8,746 nt of DNA from contig CAVJRQ010000010.1 in NCBI GenBank assembly GCA_963652075.1, forward strand, positions 1-8,746, written 5' to 3'. The DNA comes from Phocaeicola_A sp963652075 (GTDB lineage Bacteria; Bacteroidota; Bacteroidia; Bacteroidales; Bacteroidaceae). Both the position numbers and the translations under genes were made by a program. Shown here piece after piece: positions 1 to 7,790 of the stretch. The notes under the pieces were generated by a model. It did not search any database. It saw nothing but the letters and a program-made list of their open reading frames with translations, and was not told the DNA's origin. Numbering within the stretch: position 1 is the first letter of the stretch; each line of letters opens with the position of its first letter.

Positions 1-53
1 AGAGCACAACCTTGCCAAGGTTGGGGTCGCGAGTTCGAGTCTCGTTTTCCGCT
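1..53 (+). tRNA. tRNA-Gly (GCC anticodon), 3' portion; 5' end lies outside the window
   Basis: The visible part folds as a tRNA from the 3' side of the D stem onward. The anticodon stem CAACC (7-11) pairs with GGTTG (19-23) around the loop TTGCCAA, which places anticodon GCC at 14-16. A 5-nt variable loop follows (24-28), then a T stem GCGAG/CTCGT (29-33/41-45) with the loop TTCGAGT. The 3' acceptor strand is TTTCCGC (46-52) and the discriminator base is T53, as expected for bacterial tRNA-Gly. CCA is not encoded, which is common in Bacteroidota. The missing 5' acceptor strand would be expected to read about GCGGAAA. Decodes GGC and GGT glycine codons. Confidence 0.95.
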
Positions 54-59
54 CTCACG

Positions 60-89
60 AGGAGTTCCCATGTCGGGAACTCCTTTTTT
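60..89 (+). terminator. Intrinsic terminator of the tRNA-Gly transcript
   Basis: A perfect 10-bp stem, AGGAGTTCCC (60-69) with GGGAACTCCT (75-84), encloses a 5-nt loop and runs into a T tract at 84-89. It begins 7 nt after the tRNA 3' end. This is a classic Rho-independent terminator for the tRNA transcription unit. Confidence 0.93.
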
Positions 90-122
90 GTGTCTTCACG
101 CGAGTTCCGCTGACCCCCAAAA

Positions 123-204
123 CGCAAGTACTTACGTAGCCCGATGAAAGTACTTACGTTGGCTCACGTAAGTACTTACGTTGCTCGGTGCAAGTACTTA
201 CGCC
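123..204 (-). repeat. Left array: four 22-bp palindromic repeat units
   Basis: The invariant core AAGTACTT recurs with start points (of AAGTACTTACG) at 126, 148, 170 and 192, exactly 22 bp apart. In its fullest form each unit is the perfect 14-bp palindrome CGTAAGTACTTACG plus an 8-bp spacer; the copy at 167-180 is perfect. The array sits between the tRNA terminator and the 3' end of the WecB-like gene, about 50 bp past that stop codon. Listed on the - strand because read that way it has the same orientation, relative to the preceding gene, as the right-hand array. The 22-bp period is close to two helical turns. Function is unknown. Confidence 0.95.
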
Positions 205-252
205 TTTCAACATAATCCGGCAGCCGTGAACCTTAGAGCCAATGAAGGGAGG

Positions 253-1344
253 TCACGCCTCTAACGAGAGGAGTATCTGCACGATGCGCTCGGCGGACTT
301 GCCGTCCCAACGTTCGGGGAGCGAGCCCTGTTTCCATTGGTCGTGTTTCAGCGTCTGCAGGGCGAGGCGCAGCTCTTCGGTGTCTGTGCCTACCAGGCGG
401 TTTGTACCGACGGTCACGGTTTCCGGGTGCTCGGCGTAGTTGCTGAGCGTGATGCACGGGATGCCGAAGAATGTCGCCTCCTCGGCTACGTTGCCGGAGT
501 CGGTGACGATGCATCTGGCGTGACTCTCCATATACCCAAACTGTAGGTAGGGTTGGGGCGGCAACAGATGGAGGTTGGGGGCGGTGATTCCCAACTCTGT
601 CAACCGCTGTTGTACGTAAGCGTGGACGGGAACCACGACGGGCATGTAGTTCACCTTCTCCAGTAAAGTCTGCATGATGCGCCTGATGCTCTCCTCGTCA
701 TCGAGCAGCGCCCTGCGGTTCAGGGTAAGCAACAGGTATTCGCCGTCGCGCACGTTGCACTCCGCCAAGCAGGCAGGACGAACGAAGCGGTTGTGGTTTT
801 GTCGCAGCGTATCCATCAACAGGTTGCCCACAAAATAGACCTGCTCTTGTTCCGTACCCGTTTGGTTGAGGTTGCGGTTGGCCATCATTCCTGCGGTAAA
901 CAGATAATCCGACAGCCCGTCGGTAATCATACGGTTTAGCTCCTTGGGCATATCCATGTCGAACGAACGGGTGCCGGCGGCAACGTGCGCCACCTTCAGT
1001 CCCATCTTCTTGGCTACCAGCGAACAGGCCATGGTGGGGGTCATGTCGTCCACCACAATCACCATATCCGTGGGGTTGGCTTTCAACTCTTCGGCAAAGG
1101 TAACCAATATCCCGGCCATGCGCTTGAAGAAATCCGTGCCGTCCACGTTGAGGCAGACATCAGGCCGAGGCATGTTCAAATCCGTGAACAACGAAGGCTC
1201 TATGCTCTTGTCGTCCTGCGGACCGACGTACACCAGTCGGTAGTGGAGATCGTTACCTTGCTTTTCGGCCGCGGAGATGGCGGCGACCAGGGGAGCTATC
1301 TTCATGAAGTTGGGACGTGCTCCAGCGATAATCGTTACTTTCAT
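253..1344 (-). CDS. Divergent UDP-N-acetylglucosamine 2-epimerase (non-hydrolysing, WecB family) homologue, probable altered or lost catalysis
   Basis: The family interconverts UDP-GlcNAc and UDP-ManNAc in the cytoplasm for surface polysaccharide synthesis. The 363-aa length and two-lobed (GT-B-like) layout are normal. Seen: an N-terminal GARPNFMKIAPL motif (8-19), HVAAGTRSF (120-128), PKELNR (133-138), a C-lobe TDSGNVAEEA (281-290), and HPETVTVGTNRLVG (306-319). Known: the E. coli enzyme uses D95, E117, E131 and H213. By hand alignment only the aspartate remains (D100); E117 becomes A122, E131 becomes K134 and H213 becomes N209. The family's usual QH after the second strand is PQDD here (42-45). 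Nucleotide-binding elements (R10, K15, S283, E289) persist. Inference: a pseudoenzyme, or an enzyme with changed chemistry. ATG at 1344 is chosen because it starts directly with the family's first beta strand (MKVTIIAG). It lies 244 bp downstream of addB, likely with its own promoter. Confidence 0.88.
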   Translation of the reverse strand: MKVTIIAGARPNFMKIAPLVAAISAAEKQGNDLHYRLVYVGPQDDKSIEPSLFTDLNMPRPDVCLNVDGTDFFKRMAGILVTFAEELKANPTDMVIVVDDMTPTMACSLVAKKMGLKVAHVAAGTRSFDMDMPKELNRMITDGLSDYLFTAGMMANRNLNQTGTEQEQVYFVGNLLMDTLRQNHNRFVRPACLAECNVRDGEYLLLTLNRRALLDDEESIRRIMQTLLEKVNYMPVVVPVHAYVQQRLTELGITAPNLHLLPPQPYLQFGYMESHARCIVTDSGNVAEEATFFGIPCITLSNYAEHPETVTVGTNRLVGTDTEELRLALQTLKHDQWKQGSLPERWDGKSAERIVQILLSLEA

Positions 1345-1460
1345 ACGTTATAATCTTTTCAAAGTTGGTTTCGCCCCTACGACCTGCTGCGTGTAAGCCC
1401 AAATGCGTGAAACACTTGTGGCTGACGGCCAGTCGGTTGTCGGGGACTGCTTAGGCGTGG

Positions 1461-1468
1461 CAAACTTA
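1461..1468 (-). promoter_or_regulatory. Candidate promoter -7 element for the WecB-like gene
   Basis: On the - strand the sequence TAAGTTTG exactly fits the Bacteroides sigma-ABfr -7 consensus TAnnTTTG. It would give a leader of roughly 110 nt before the ATG at 1344. I see no convincing TTTG at the -33 position, so this is a half-supported call. The surrounding gap 1345-1588 has no plausible gene: the ORF opening at 1403 runs antisense into the addB 3' end. It does hold a 10-bp direct repeat (AAATGCGTGA at 1401-1410 and 1473-1482) flanking this element. Confidence 0.4.
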
Positions 1469-1511
1469 CGCAAAATGCGTGAGATGAAGAACCGTTTCGC
1501 CCTGAAATTTC

Positions 1512-1549
1512 ATCGGCTTGATGCTTCAACGAATCTACTCCAAGCCGAT
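1512..1549 (-). other. Inverted repeat downstream of addB, possible terminator or mRNA-end hairpin
   Basis: ATCGGCTTG (1512-1520) and CAAGCCGAT (1541-1549) form a perfect 9-bp stem with a 20-nt loop, 40 bp past the addB stop codon. No U-run follows on the - strand (the next bases are GAAATTTC), so it is not a canonical intrinsic terminator. It could protect the addAB mRNA 3' end or work with Rho. Confidence 0.4.
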
Positions 1550-1588
1550 TGCCGTACCGACAACCGGAGACACCGCGGCATCGTTTCC

Positions 1589-4447
1589 TCAGGACCGGCA
1601 GAAGTCCTTCAGCTCACAATATTCGCAAGCCTCCTCAAACTCGGTTTGGCAGAAGGGTAGCTTGTCGTCGAATATTTCGTTGAGCAGGCTCTGTAACCTT
1701 TGGCGAAACTCTTCGTTGTAGGGCGTGAAGTCCGTCACGGGCTTTTTGTCCTTGCCGCTGCCCAGAGTGATGATTGGTGAATAGCTCTCTTGCGACGACT
1801 GGTGGATGTAGAACAGGGCGGGCGACACGGGCAACGGTTGCTTCCGGGTGAGGATTGCCGCATAGAGGAAGGTCTGGAACACGTGGCTCGCACGGTCCTT
1901 CGACGGGGTGAAGAGCGCCTCGATGTTGCCCACGGTGTGCGGCTTGCCACCTGTCTTGTAGTCCACCACGCGCAGTGTCCCTTCTTTCGTGTCCATGCGG
2001 TCGATGATGCCACCCACGCGCACCTTCACGGGTCCGTCGGCGGTCTGCACACTGAACGCCTCTTCTTCCCAGTGCTCCGTGCCGTTGATGGTGAAGGGGG
2101 CGTACGAAGCGTCGCGCTCCAACAACTGACGCAGGTATTTCGTCAGCACCTCGGAGTTGATGAGTTGCAATCCGTTGTATTCGGGTTTCTCCTTGGGTTC
2201 AATCTTGAAGAACAGCTCCTTGAACGCCGCGTCCACATATCCCTCCAAGCGGATTCGGTCCTTCAGCACCGCTTCAATGTCGCTCTTCGTCACCGGGCGT
2301 TCCGTCTCGGCATAATCCTTGTAGAACAGTTCCGCCGCACGGTGGAAGATGGTTCCGAACATGGCGCTGTCAATCTCCACGGTGACATCCTCTTTCTCTT
2401 TCAGTCCTGCCACGTGGGTGAAGAAGAACTTCAGCGGACAGGTCAGGTAGGTGTTGAGGGCGGAAGGGGAGAGGATTTTCCCCTTGTCGCAGCCGAACTG
2501 TTGGATGAGCCGTTGCATCACCTCGGGTGTCTTCTCCATGGTCAGCGTCTCTCCCGACTGGGGATACTGTCCGGCGGTGATGAACTCTTTCCGTATCTCG
2601 TGCATGCTTCCCTCCACGTCCATCTGTAGCATGAAGCGTGACTTCTCGCCTTTGCTCGTCTCCGAGGTCGTGGAGTTGTAGAGCAGCGATACCTTCTCCG
2701 CCCGTTGCATGAGCCGGTAGAAATAGTAGGCGTAGACGGCGTTTTTGTGTTCCACCAGGGTCATGCCGAACGCTTTGCGCAGGTTGTAGGGGATGAACGA
2801 GGTCTCTCCGCCTGCCTTTGGCAGGTTGCCTTCGTTGAGTGAGAGCACCGCCACATGCTTGAAGTCGAGGTTACGGGTCTCCAACACGCCCATCACCTGC
2901 AGTCCGATGGCGGGTTCGCCGTGGAAGGGGATGGAGAGCGATGCCAGGTATCTCGACAATAACCGGAGGAACGTGGCTGGTTGCAGCCGCAACTCTCCCT
3001 CTTCCAACAGAAGGCGGAAGCGTCCGATGGCGGTGTACGCCTTGAATAAGGACTCTTCGTAGAGCGGATTGAGGAAGTCCGTTTTCCGGTGACTCTCGTT
3101 CTGCCGGCCAAAGGCGGTCGCCAGCCTCTTCAGTATGTTTTCCAAGTAGACGCAGAGCGGCAGGTTGCCTTGGCAAGGGGTGAAGATTTGCGTCAACACC
3201 TCATCTGTCTGCAGTTCCGACGGGAAGGGGTAGAAGCGGTTGCGTGCGGTGAGGTCGGCAAGCAGCTTTACGGTGCCGACGGAGAGCTGTTGCGTGTAGG
3301 CGTGTTTGAGTACCGCCGCCACGGCTTGGTAGTTGTAGCGTCCCGTGTCCGCATTGAAACCCTGTACCTGCAGGTTCACCAGATTGTTGACAAAACTGTA
3401 GACCGGAGTCTGCACCAAGGGGAATCCCATGGTGATGTTCACATGTTTCACCACGTCGCCGGGCAGGGAGTGGAACACGGGCTGTAGCAACGACTCGTCG
3501 CAAAGCACCACCGCCGTCTCCGATTCCTTGGGAGTAAGGTTCTCACGTAGCCATCCGGAGAGGTAGCGTGCCTGTATGTTTTCGGATGCCGCCTCCACGA
3601 AGTGTATCTCTTTGGGCTTCGCGTAGTTGTCGAAACATTCGGCGGGCAGGGAAGAAGGGAATTCCTGCAGGTTGCGCCGGATGAACTCGGCCGCCTCGTG
3701 GTTGGGCGTGCGGAGGTAGGTGAGGTCATAGTCCCAATAGAACAGGGCGCGGCCTCCCTTTTGCAAGGTGCGGAAGAGGCGTTGCTCCACTTTGTTGAGC
3801 ACATTGAAGCCCACAAACACATAGGTGTCGTAGGCCAGTTCGCTCTCTTCGATGTGTTCGGAGGCTTCGCGGTAGAGCATGCCTTCGTAGGCGATGCCCT
3901 TGGCCTGAAGGCGCAGGCGGAAGCCCTCGTAGATGTCGCCCAACACATTCCACAGGGAGATGAACCGTTGTTTCAGCTCGGTCACCTTATTCAGTGAGAA
4001 GTTGCTGAAGAACTGTTGGATGGCCTCTTCCTGTTCTTTGGTAAGGAAGTCGATTCCTTCCATGTCCTTCAGTGCCTGTAGGTTGCCGAAGAGCCGTTTG
4101 GAGTCTACCAGGTTCTTGTCCACGTCATCGAAGTCCGCTATCAGCAGCTCGCCCCAGAAGTAGAAGTCGTCCAGCGTTTCGTTGCTGTGGGTGCATTCGA
4201 CAAACACCTTGTAGAGTTCGCACACTAATTGGACGGAGTCCGCTATCTCCCAGGACGACAGGGAGTGGAATAGCTCGCTGATGGTAATGTAATCGGGTGC
4301 CCATACCGGCTTGTCGGCACACTGCGCCAAATATTCGTTGAAGAAGAGTCCGGCACGCTTGTTAGGGAAGACGATGGCTACGCGCGACAGGTCGTTGCCG
4401 TACTTTTCATAGAGGTCTTTCGCTACTGATTTCAAGAAGGGTTCCAT
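1589..4447 (-). CDS. addB: AddB-type subunit of the AddAB helicase-nuclease (PD-(D/E)XK family)
   Basis: Partner of AddA in double-strand-end resection before RecA loading. The 952-aa protein begins with RVAIVFPNKRAGLFF (22-36), has the AddB-like stretch VLETRNLDFKHVAVLSLNEGNLP (521-543), and ends in a nuclease domain: SPSALNTYLTC (660-670), GTIFHRAAE (698-706), GGIIDRMD (812-819, D816), VVDYKTGG (827-834, D829 and K831) and Q858. Cysteines C670, C941, C944 and C950 match the AddB 4Fe-4S pattern; the C-x2-C-x5-C spacing is the same as in B. subtilis AddB. No GxxGxGK[ST] Walker A motif is present near the N-terminus, unlike Firmicute AddB, so ATPase activity probably resides only in AddA. The start is 14 bp after the addA stop, with purine-rich AAGAAAGAA just upstream, which supports one operon. 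Shorter than Firmicute AddB (about 1,150 aa), mostly from the N-terminal half. Confidence 0.93.
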   Translation of the reverse strand: MEPFLKSVAKDLYEKYGNDLSRVAIVFPNKRAGLFFNEYLAQCADKPVWAPDYITISELFHSLSSWEIADSVQLVCELYKVFVECTHSNETLDDFYFWGELLIADFDDVDKNLVDSKRLFGNLQALKDMEGIDFLTKEQEEAIQQFFSNFSLNKVTELKQRFISLWNVLGDIYEGFRLRLQAKGIAYEGMLYREASEHIEESELAYDTYVFVGFNVLNKVEQRLFRTLQKGGRALFYWDYDLTYLRTPNHEAAEFIRRNLQEFPSSLPAECFDNYAKPKEIHFVEAASENIQARYLSGWLRENLTPKESETAVVLCDESLLQPVFHSLPGDVVKHVNITMGFPLVQTPVYSFVNNLVNLQVQGFNADTGRYNYQAVAAVLKHAYTQQLSVGTVKLLADLTARNRFYPFPSELQTDEVLTQIFTPCQGNLPLCVYLENILKRLATAFGRQNESHRKTDFLNPLYEESLFKAYTAIGRFRLLLEEGELRLQPATFLRLLSRYLASLSIPFHGEPAIGLQVMGVLETRNLDFKHVAVLSLNEGNLPKAGGETSFIPYNLRKAFGMTLVEHKNAVYAYYFYRLMQRAEKVSLLYNSTTSETSKGEKSRFMLQMDVEGSMHEIRKEFITAGQYPQSGETLTMEKTPEVMQRLIQQFGCDKGKILSPSALNTYLTCPLKFFFTHVAGLKEKEDVTVEIDSAMFGTIFHRAAELFYKDYAETERPVTKSDIEAVLKDRIRLEGYVDAAFKELFFKIEPKEKPEYNGLQLINSEVLTKYLRQLLERDASYAPFTINGTEHWEEEAFSVQTADGPVKVRVGGIIDRMDTKEGTLRVVDYKTGGKPHTVGNIEALFTPSKDRASHVFQTFLYAAILTRKQPLPVSPALFYIHQSSQESYSPIITLGSGKDKKPVTDFTPYNEEFRQRLQSLLNEIFDDKLPFCQTEFEEACEYCELKDFCRS

Positions 4448-4461
4448 AGTTCTTTCTTGTT

Positions 4462-7400
4462 TTAGGACAGGGGGTTGACTTTTTCTATCTCGTTCTTATA
4501 GACATACCACAGGTATCCCTCTACCCGGGTATAGCCCATCCGGCGGAGCAGTTGCATGTACTCCTCCACCTGGTGGCGATACTCTTCCCTGCGTTTACCG
4601 AATTTGAAGTCTACCACCACGACGTTGTCGCCTTGTGTCATCACGCGGTCCGGCCGACGGGTCAGCACGCCTTCGGGAGAATGTTGCAGGATGGTGCATT
4701 CGTTGTAGAGTTTCCACTCCCGGCTGAACCAGTGGGCGACGTGGGAGTCCGTCACGGCCTTGCGTACCAGTTCCTTTGTCTCCTGCAACGACCGGTTGTT
4801 GTCTATCACGCCCTCGAACTGTAATTGGCGAAGCACGCCGTCTACATCGTCCAGCGTGTGGATGGCGGAGAAGATGCGGTGCAACAGTTTGCCTCGTTGT
4901 ATGTACTCTTCCTGCTGTTCCGTCTCTTCGTCGTTGCGGATGAACTCCGCCGATTTGTTGGACTGACGGAACTCGATGGCTTTGCTGCAGGAGGTCATGG
5001 GCACTTCCGTCTTCACGGAGGGCTGCAACAGGCGGTTGGTCACGCTCTTTGCCTGTTTGGGTTGCGACCGTACCAGCTCTCCCGTTGTGTATCGCTCTTC
5101 CGACGGGGCATGGAGCGCGTTGTATATCAGTTCGGAGGAGATGTACCGGTCGTCCCTGTGCGGCTTGGTCCATACGATGAGGTTCTTGCCGGCACGGGTA
5201 AACGCTACGTAGAGCAGGTTGAGGTTGTCTATCCACAACTGTAGACGCTCGTGGCAGTATTCCTCCTTGAAGACGGAATCGTTCATCGCGGCGGAGTATC
5301 CCACGGGTATGAGGTCGAGGTCGCTGAAGGGAGGCTGGTCGGTGGAGCACCACAACAGGTTTTGCTTGCCCGTTTCGGCTTCCAGTGTCCAGTCGCAGTA
5401 GGGTATCAGGACGGTGTGGAACTCCAGTCCCTTCGACTTATGGATAGAGAGGATGCGTATGCCGTTGAGTTCCCCGGAGGGGATGGTGGCCTGGCGCAGC
5501 TTCTCGTCCCAGAATGTGAGGAAGGCCGTCAGGTCCGACGAGTGGTCCAGCAGGTAGAGCGACACCCGGTCCAGAAAGGCGTAGAGATAGGCATCCTGTT
5601 TGGGTAACTTGGCGAGCTGGAACAGTTCGATAATCTTCTCTGTCAGTTCATAGAGCGGCATGAGGCGCAACAGTTGTTCGTTTTCCGTGAACTCCGTGGG
5701 CAGAAACCTGTCCAAGTGTTCCGCCCAAAACATCTCCGGTGTCATCTTCACACCGCACACGTAATATTGGTATGCCGTTGTCAGTTGAGCCTTGGAGATG
5801 GTGTCTTCGCTGTCGGACAGATAGCGGAGAGCCTTGACGATGAGGTTGACCGCCTTGGAACTGTCTAACCGGAAAGCCAGGTCGGAGACGATGGGGTAGT
5901 CGGGGTAGTGCAGGCTGAAGTAGTCCGCGATGACGGGGATAAACTTGTTCTTGCGTATCAGGATGGCGATGTCGTTCAGCGTCACCCCGTTCTCCACCAA
6001 TTCCTTCACCTTCTCTCCCAAGTCGTGCAGCGTCTGTTCACTGTAGTCCATCCCCTCTTCCGGCTTCACGAAGTTGACCTCCACGTAGCCCTTTCTCTCC
6101 TCTTTGGGAGAGCTCTGTTCCAACTCTCTGTAGGCGGAAAGCAGCGTCTCGCAGGGCTCGCCCGTTTCATACTCGTACATCTCGTTCAGCCAGGTGCACG
6201 CTTCGCGGAAGAAGGTGTTGTTGAATTGGATGATGTTCGTTTCGCTTCGCCGGTTCACGGTGAGGCTTTGCTGTAGGATGGGGAAGGGACCCAACTTGTC
6301 GTTCAGCCCGTTGAGGATGCTCCAGTCGCCATTGCGCCAACGATAGATGGATTGCTTCACGTCCCCCACGACAAGACTGTCTGTTCCTTGTGACAGGCCC
6401 TCCATGAGCAACATCTTGAAGTTGACCCACTGCATGCGCGAGGTGTCCTGAAACTCGTCAATCATCACGTGATGGATGTTGGTGCCTATCTTCTCGAAGA
6501 CGAACGAGGAGTCTCCGTCGTCCATCAGCTTGCAGAGCAGGTTGTTGGTGTCGGAGAGAAGGAAACGGTTCTGGTCGTGGTTCAGGTCGCGCACCGCCTT
6601 GTCGATGTAGTTGAGCAGTCGCAGTTGGTTGAGGTATTTCAGTGACAGGGCGCACGAGTTGAGAACCGTCAGATGGTCCGCACGGTACTTCTCAGCGTCG
6701 TGGAGCAGCGGCATCAGGACGTTTGCTGCCAGGGGAATAATCGCGTCCCGCTTGGCTGCCTTCTTGGCACACCAACACTCTTCACTCTCGAAACAGTCCG
6801 CCATGGTTTTGTTCACCAAGTCGTTGCCATACTGTCCGTTCCTCAGCTTGTTGAAGTAGCTGGCGATGCCGGACTTGCCCCGGAAGAGGTCTTCCACCTG
6901 CAGCCCGTTCTCCTCCAGCAATTCGAAGAAGCGGTCGCCGTATCCCTTCAGGTGGCCGCTAATCTCTTTGGAGGTTTTCTGCAACACCCTTTTATAACCG
7001 GTAATGAATTGCGGATCCTGCAACTTCTGCCGCAACGCGTCGCCCCGTTCCTTGTACACTTCGTTGAAGATGTTCCTCCCGAACTCCTTTATCTCTTTGT
7101 CCACATGCCATTTCTTGTCGTCCGCCAACTTCTCGTCGATGAACTCCATGAGCCAGTGCAGCACCGGTGAGTTGCGTTGCAGATTCTCTATCAGCTGGTC
7201 TACCGCTGTGCTGAGCACCTCGTTGTCGTCCAGCGAGATTTCCAGGTTGTAACCCAACCCCAGCTCGCGCGAGAGGTTCTTCATTACGGACTGGAAGAAG
7301 GAGTCTATGGTCTCCACCCGGAAGAAGTTGTAGTCGTGGATAATCAGGGACAAGGCTGTGGCAGCCTTTTGGCGGATCTCCTCTTCGGGAAGTCCGGTCT

Positions 7401-7641
7401 TTGCGGCCAGCACGCTCAGGTAGGCATCCGATGCCTTGTCCTCCATGGCGATGCCGTACAGCTGACTCAGGATGCGTTCCTTCATCTCCGCCGTCGCCTT
7501 GTTGGTGAAGGTAACGGCCAATATGTTGCGGTATCCGTGCGGATTTTCTATCAACAGCTTGATGTACTCCACGGCCAGCGTGAAGGTCTTGCCCGAACCG
7601 GCGGACGCTTTGTAGACAATAAGCTCAGAGGTACTGTTCAT
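4462..7641 (-). CDS. addA: AddA-type UvrD/RecB-family helicase-nuclease
   Basis: ATP-driven 3'-5' DNA helicase with a C-terminal exonuclease; with AddB it unwinds and degrades duplex ends and prepares 3' single strands for RecA. All SF1A motifs are visible in the 1,059-aa product: Walker A ASAGSGKT (12-19), Ia TFTNKATAEMKERI (44-57), Walker B IDEFQD (394-399), III VGDVKQSIYRWRNGD (425-439), IV near NRRSE (463-467), V ILSIHKSKGLEF (730-741) and VI LLYVAFTRA (809-817). The C-terminal PD-(D/E)XK nuclease shows H921, D998 (RRPDRV), D1011 and K1013 (VVVDFKFG) and Q1024/Y1028. No catalytic residue appears lost. ATG at 7641 places Walker A at residue 12, typical for the family. First gene of an addA-addB operon, divergent from the nitroreductase gene. 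Confidence 0.96.
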   Translation of the reverse strand: MNSTSELIVYKASAGSGKTFTLAVEYIKLLIENPHGYRNILAVTFTNKATAEMKERILSQLYGIAMEDKASDAYLSVLAAKTGLPEEEIRQKAATALSLIIHDYNFFRVETIDSFFQSVMKNLSRELGLGYNLEISLDDNEVLSTAVDQLIENLQRNSPVLHWLMEFIDEKLADDKKWHVDKEIKEFGRNIFNEVYKERGDALRQKLQDPQFITGYKRVLQKTSKEISGHLKGYGDRFFELLEENGLQVEDLFRGKSGIASYFNKLRNGQYGNDLVNKTMADCFESEECWCAKKAAKRDAIIPLAANVLMPLLHDAEKYRADHLTVLNSCALSLKYLNQLRLLNYIDKAVRDLNHDQNRFLLSDTNNLLCKLMDDGDSSFVFEKIGTNIHHVMIDEFQDTSRMQWVNFKMLLMEGLSQGTDSLVVGDVKQSIYRWRNGDWSILNGLNDKLGPFPILQQSLTVNRRSETNIIQFNNTFFREACTWLNEMYEYETGEPCETLLSAYRELEQSSPKEERKGYVEVNFVKPEEGMDYSEQTLHDLGEKVKELVENGVTLNDIAILIRKNKFIPVIADYFSLHYPDYPIVSDLAFRLDSSKAVNLIVKALRYLSDSEDTISKAQLTTAYQYYVCGVKMTPEMFWAEHLDRFLPTEFTENEQLLRLMPLYELTEKIIELFQLAKLPKQDAYLYAFLDRVSLYLLDHSSDLTAFLTFWDEKLRQATIPSGELNGIRILSIHKSKGLEFHTVLIPYCDWTLEAETGKQNLLWCSTDQPPFSDLDLIPVGYSAAMNDSVFKEEYCHERLQLWIDNLNLLYVAFTRAGKNLIVWTKPHRDDRYISSELIYNALHAPSEERYTTGELVRSQPKQAKSVTNRLLQPSVKTEVPMTSCSKAIEFRQSNKSAEFIRNDEETEQQEEYIQRGKLLHRIFSAIHTLDDVDGVLRQLQFEGVIDNNRSLQETKELVRKAVTDSHVAHWFSREWKLYNECTILQHSPEGVLTRRPDRVMTQGDNVVVVDFKFGKRREEYRHQVEEYMQLLRRMGYTRVEGYLWYVYKNEIEKVNPLS

Positions 7642-7691
7642 GGTCTGTCAGGATTCTGGCGCTTTTACATATCATTCTTGTCGCGCCACGA

Positions 7692-7709
7692 TTTTCTTTG
7701 CAAAGAAAA
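7692..7709. promoter_or_regulatory. Perfect 18-bp palindrome in the addA/nitroreductase divergent intergenic region
   Basis: TTTTCTTTGCAAAGAAAA is completely self-complementary. It lies 51 bp upstream of the addA ATG and 82 bp upstream of the nitroreductase ATG. On the - strand its TTTCTTTG half differs by one base from the Bacteroides -7 consensus TAnnTTTG, so it may overlap the addA promoter, giving a leader of roughly 45-50 nt. Its symmetry also suits an operator for a dimeric regulator. There is no T-run or orientation that would make it a terminator here. The function is inferred from position and symmetry only. Confidence 0.5.
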
Positions 7710-7754
7710 CATATTTTTGCTGATTGTCGTCAATCCCACGAATGAATTTTGCAT

Positions 7755-7762
7755 TACCTTTG
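7755..7762 (+). promoter_or_regulatory. Candidate promoter -7 element for the nitroreductase gene
   Basis: TACCTTTG fits TAnnTTTG exactly and lies 28 bp before the ATG at 7791, giving a short AT-rich leader (AATAAATAGACAATT) typical of Bacteroides. No good TTTG is visible at the expected -33 distance, so recognition may rely on the -7 element or an activator. Confidence 0.55.
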
Positions 7763-7790
7763 CGCTGTTAAACCCAATAAATAGACAATT

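Noticed and set aside
1403..1660. Small + strand gene in the addB/WecB gap
   Set aside because: It runs into the 3' end of addB on the opposite strand, has no promoter-like sequence of its own and no recognisable product.
1790..2629. 279-aa + strand frame opposite addB
   Set aside because: It is an antisense shadow of a gene with strong nuclease motifs; the translation is rich in H, R and V without family features.
4462..7641. AddAB as a phage-defence or mobile helicase-nuclease module
   Set aside because: The motif set and addA-addB order fit the housekeeping recombination enzyme, and no defence genes or mobility genes are adjacent.
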